A program made the translations under genes and the position numbers. The notes beneath the pieces were generated by a model that was not told the origin of the DNA, made no database searches, and saw nothing but the letters and a program-made list of their open reading frames with translations. Of a stretch of 6,636 bases of DNA, positions 5,128-6,636 are shown piece after piece. Position 1 is the stretch's first letter. Each line of letters starts with the position of its first letter. The DNA is taken from positions 1-6,636 of the forward strand of contig CAZPAM010000110.1 of assembly GCA_964584595.1 (NCBI GenBank), written 5' to 3'. This DNA comes from Scalindua sp964584595 (GTDB taxonomy: Bacteria; Planctomycetota; Brocadiia; Brocadiales; Scalinduaceae).

Positions 5128-6183
5128 ATGAATACAGAAACCTACAAAATCAGTCATTATGACTATACTATTCCAAAGCATCTTATTGCTCAGCACCCAA
5201 CTGCAAAAAGAGATGAATCACGCTTGCTTGTACTTCATAGAAAAGACGCCAGGATCGAACACAGAAAATTTTACGATATTATAGAATATTTAAATTGCGG
5301 AGATGTCTTGGTTCTGAACGATACGAAAGTAGTCCCTGCCAGAATAATAGGCTCCAGAACAACTGGTGGCAGGGTAGAAGGTCTCATTATTAAAGAAATA
5401 CTTGAGAATACGTGGGAAATACTTTTACAATCAAATCATAGATTAAAGGAAAATGAATCCCTGTGTTTTGGCAATAATACTGTAATAGGACGTCTTGTAT
5501 GCCGAAATGACACAGGAAGTTGGACAATTAAATTTGAAGACAGAAAGAAATTTATAGAAATGCTGGAAAACTCTGGCCGCATGCCATTACCTCCGTACAT
5601 AAAAAGAAATCCAGAGGACATATCGTCAGGAATACATGATGAAGAACGTTACCAAACCATTTACGCAAAAAAAATGGGAGCAATTGCTGCTCCCACCGCT
5701 GGCCTTCACTTTACAAAAAGTATTCTGCAGGAATTGACTAACAAAGGAATAAAGATAGTTTACATAACCCTACATGTTGGCTTAGGAACATTTAAACCCA
5801 TAAAAGAAGAAGATTTCAGACAGCACACTATACATAAAGAGTTCTACAATATCCCCGAAGCAGCTATTGACACTATAAATAATGCAAAGTCACTCGGTAA
5901 AAGAATTATTGCTACCGGTACAACAACATGTAGAGTCCTGGAAACATTAGCGAGAAATCACACAACAAAAGTAAGCTCAGGATGGACAGATTTATTTATA
6001 TATCCGCCATATAAGTTTAAGCTTACTGATTCATTAATAACAAACTTTCACTTGCAGAGGTCAACGTTAATTCTTCTCGTGTCTGCTTTTGCAGGATGGG
6101 AAAATATAGCTTCTTCTTACGAAGAAGCTATAAGCCTCGGCTATAGATTTTACAGCTATGGAGACAGCATGTTAATATTATAG
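5128..6183 (+). CDS. queA: QueA, S-adenosylmethionine:tRNA ribosyltransferase-isomerase
   Basis: A cytoplasmic enzyme of queuosine synthesis: it transfers and isomerises the ribosyl part of SAM onto preQ1 at position 34 of target tRNAs, giving epoxyqueuosine. The 351 residues match the family. Visible blocks: YDYTIPKHLIAQHP at 11-24 with RDESRLLVL at 28-36; GDVLVLNDTKVVPARIIG at 58-75; MPLPPYIKR at 152-160; RYQTIYAKKMGAIAAPTAGLHFT at 174-196; LHVGLGTFKPI at 215-225; IATGTTTCRVLE at 261-272; and TNFHLQRSTLILLVSAFAG at 305-323. Two positions differ from the usual form: IYPPYKF (292 area) where IYPGYKF is common, and HLQRST (308-313) where HLPRST or HLPKST is common. The ATG at 5128 has no evident Shine-Dalgarno. 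The gene is divergent from mraZ and appears to be a single-gene unit. Confidence 0.97.
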   Translation: MNTETYKISHYDYTIPKHLIAQHPTAKRDESRLLVLHRKDARIEHRKFYDIIEYLNCGDVLVLNDTKVVPARIIGSRTTGGRVEGLIIKEILENTWEILLQSNHRLKENESLCFGNNTVIGRLVCRNDTGSWTIKFEDRKKFIEMLENSGRMPLPPYIKRNPEDISSGIHDEERYQTIYAKKMGAIAAPTAGLHFTKSILQELTNKGIKIVYITLHVGLGTFKPIKEEDFRQHTIHKEFYNIPEAAIDTINNAKSLGKRIIATGTTTCRVLETLARNHTTKVSSGWTDLFIYPPYKFKLTDSLITNFHLQRSTLILLVSAFAGWENIASSYEEAISLGYRFYSYGDSMLIL

Positions 6184-6252
6184 CCGCTCAAAGCTCATTA
6201 GTTCCCCATACAAACCCGGAAGAAATATAACAACAGAGGCAGGTCTTTGGTT

Positions 6253-6453
6253 CTAGTTGTTTATTTCTACAGGCAAAATCATGTTTTGCATCGAAAGCTG
6301 TACAAACGCCTCAACATCAATATTGTCTCTATCGTGCGCCGGGTTTTTAAGCCTATCCGCATCTCTTTCAACATATTCAATGCTCTGCGTTTTATAACTT
6401 TCCTTTAGTGTTTCACACTTTGGGCAATCAGGTGCCGTATAGATATACTTCAC
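6253..6453 (-). CDS. Small glutaredoxin-like (thioredoxin-fold) protein with CPKC
   Basis: A 66-residue protein starting with GTG at 6453, preceded by a strong AGGAGG Shine-Dalgarno with a 4-nt spacer. It opens with a beta strand and a redox loop, KYIYTAPDCPKC, giving the CxxC pair C10 and C13. The segment SMQNMILPVEI at 54-64 matches the thioredoxin-fold cis-proline region (P61). The protein stops just after that strand, so it is a minimal version without the last strand and helix of full glutaredoxins (about 80-90 residues). It is probably a cytoplasmic thiol-disulfide protein of the glutaredoxin/NrdH-like type; the substrate is unknown. It lies 38 nt after the histone-like gene on the same strand and may be cotranscribed with it. 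It is convergent with queA, with 69 bp between their ends. Confidence 0.75.
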   Translation of the reverse strand: MKYIYTAPDCPKCETLKESYKTQSIEYVERDADRLKNPAHDRDNIDVEAFVQLSMQNMILPVEINN

Positions 6454-6491
6454 AGTACCTCCTAATAAATGAAATATTCCTAAATAAATGA

Positions 6492-6636
6492 TTACCTTCT
6501 TTTAGCTGCTTTCCTCTTAGCTGGTTTCTTCTTAGCCGCTGTCTTCCTCTTAGCTGGTTTCTTCTTAGCCGCTGTCTTCTTCTTAGCTGGTTTCTTCTTA
6601 GCTGCTGTCTTCTTCTTAGCTGGTTTCTTCTTAGCT
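6492..6636 (-). CDS. Lys/Ala/Pro-rich histone H1-like protein, C-terminal end only
   Basis: The last 47 codons and stop (TAA at 6492-6494) of a gene that enters from the right edge. The peptide consists almost only of Lys, Ala, Pro, Thr and Arg, in an 11-residue unit A-KKK-P-A-K(K/R)K-T-A repeated about four times and ending in AKRR. Such tails are known from bacterial histone H1-like nucleoid proteins (chlamydial Hc, AlgP type) and as basic extensions on HU or topoisomerase I, where they bind DNA non-specifically. The N-terminal part that would decide between these lies outside the window. The reading frame is supported by synonymous AAG/AAA, GCA/GCG/GCT and conservative AAG/AGG changes between repeat copies. 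It probably binds the nucleoid. Confidence 0.8.
   Translation of the reverse strand, partial: AKKKPAKKKTAAKKKPAKKKTAAKKKPAKRKTAAKKKPAKRKAAKRR
6507..6635 (-). repeat. 33-bp in-frame tandem repeats in the histone-like tail
   Basis: Three full 33-bp units (6603-6635, 6570-6602, 6537-6569) and one 30-bp unit (6507-6536) each encode the AKKKPAK(K/R)KTA motif. The array continues to or past the right edge. The copies differ mostly at synonymous or Lys/Arg positions. High identity between copies makes the array liable to length change by slippage or recombination, so copy number in an assembly of this region could be wrong. Confidence 0.85.

Noticed and set aside
6229..6261. AACAAC...GTTGTT inverted repeat as a bidirectional terminator between queA and the glutaredoxin-like gene
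   Set aside because: The stem is A/T-rich with a 20-nt loop, overlaps the end of the small gene and lacks a clear T run on either side.
6492..6636. Non-coding tandem repeat or CRISPR-like array
   Set aside because: The 33-bp periodicity keeps one open frame with synonymous and Lys/Arg variation and ends in a stop codon, so it is a coding repeat.

Overview
The window (about 38-40% GC by eye) holds the start of a bacterial division and cell-wall (dcw) cluster, read leftward on the minus strand, and a separate tRNA-modification gene read rightward. The dcw order is canonical: mraZ, rsmH (mraW), an ftsL-like gene, ftsI (class B penicillin-binding protein), then murE, which runs off the left edge. 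The one departure is between ftsI and murE. There a 167-bp gap contains two hairpins and a possible 39-codon ORF, followed by a 76-codon gene of unknown function with a strong Shine-Dalgarno.

Region by region: 1-956 murE (its C-terminal domain lies outside the window); 973-1203 unknown small gene; 1204-1370 structured gap; 1371-3104 ftsI; 3146-3457 ftsL-like; 3461-4381 rsmH; 4435-4896 mraZ; 4897-5127 divergent intergenic region; 5128-6183 queA on the plus strand; 6253-6453 small glutaredoxin-like gene on the minus strand, convergent with queA; 6492 to the right edge, the 3' end of a Lys/Ala/Pro-rich histone H1-like gene on the minus strand. No stretch of 300 bases lacks a gene.

How the genes fit together: MurE makes the UDP-MurNAc-tripeptide precursor, FtsI cross-links septal peptidoglycan, the FtsL-like protein is probably its regulatory partner in the membrane, RsmH methylates 16S rRNA, and MraZ is the DNA-binding regulator of the cluster. 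The best regulatory signal is upstream of mraZ. A TTGACA-16-TATTTT promoter is followed by three TGGKK boxes at exact 10-bp intervals, the layout described for MraZ operators, and the last box overlaps the mraZ ribosome-binding site. queA has its own promoter, TTGAAA-17-TATAAC.

Organism: the gene set implies a peptidoglycan-making bacterium with a low-GC genome. The Lys/Ala-repeat histone-like tail, the small CPKC glutaredoxin-like protein and the protein style would fit an anaerobic member of the PVC group, for example an anammox planctomycete (Brocadiales), but this is an inference from general impression and not demonstrated here. I see no clearly new multi-gene system. The most unusual part is the interruption between ftsI and murE.
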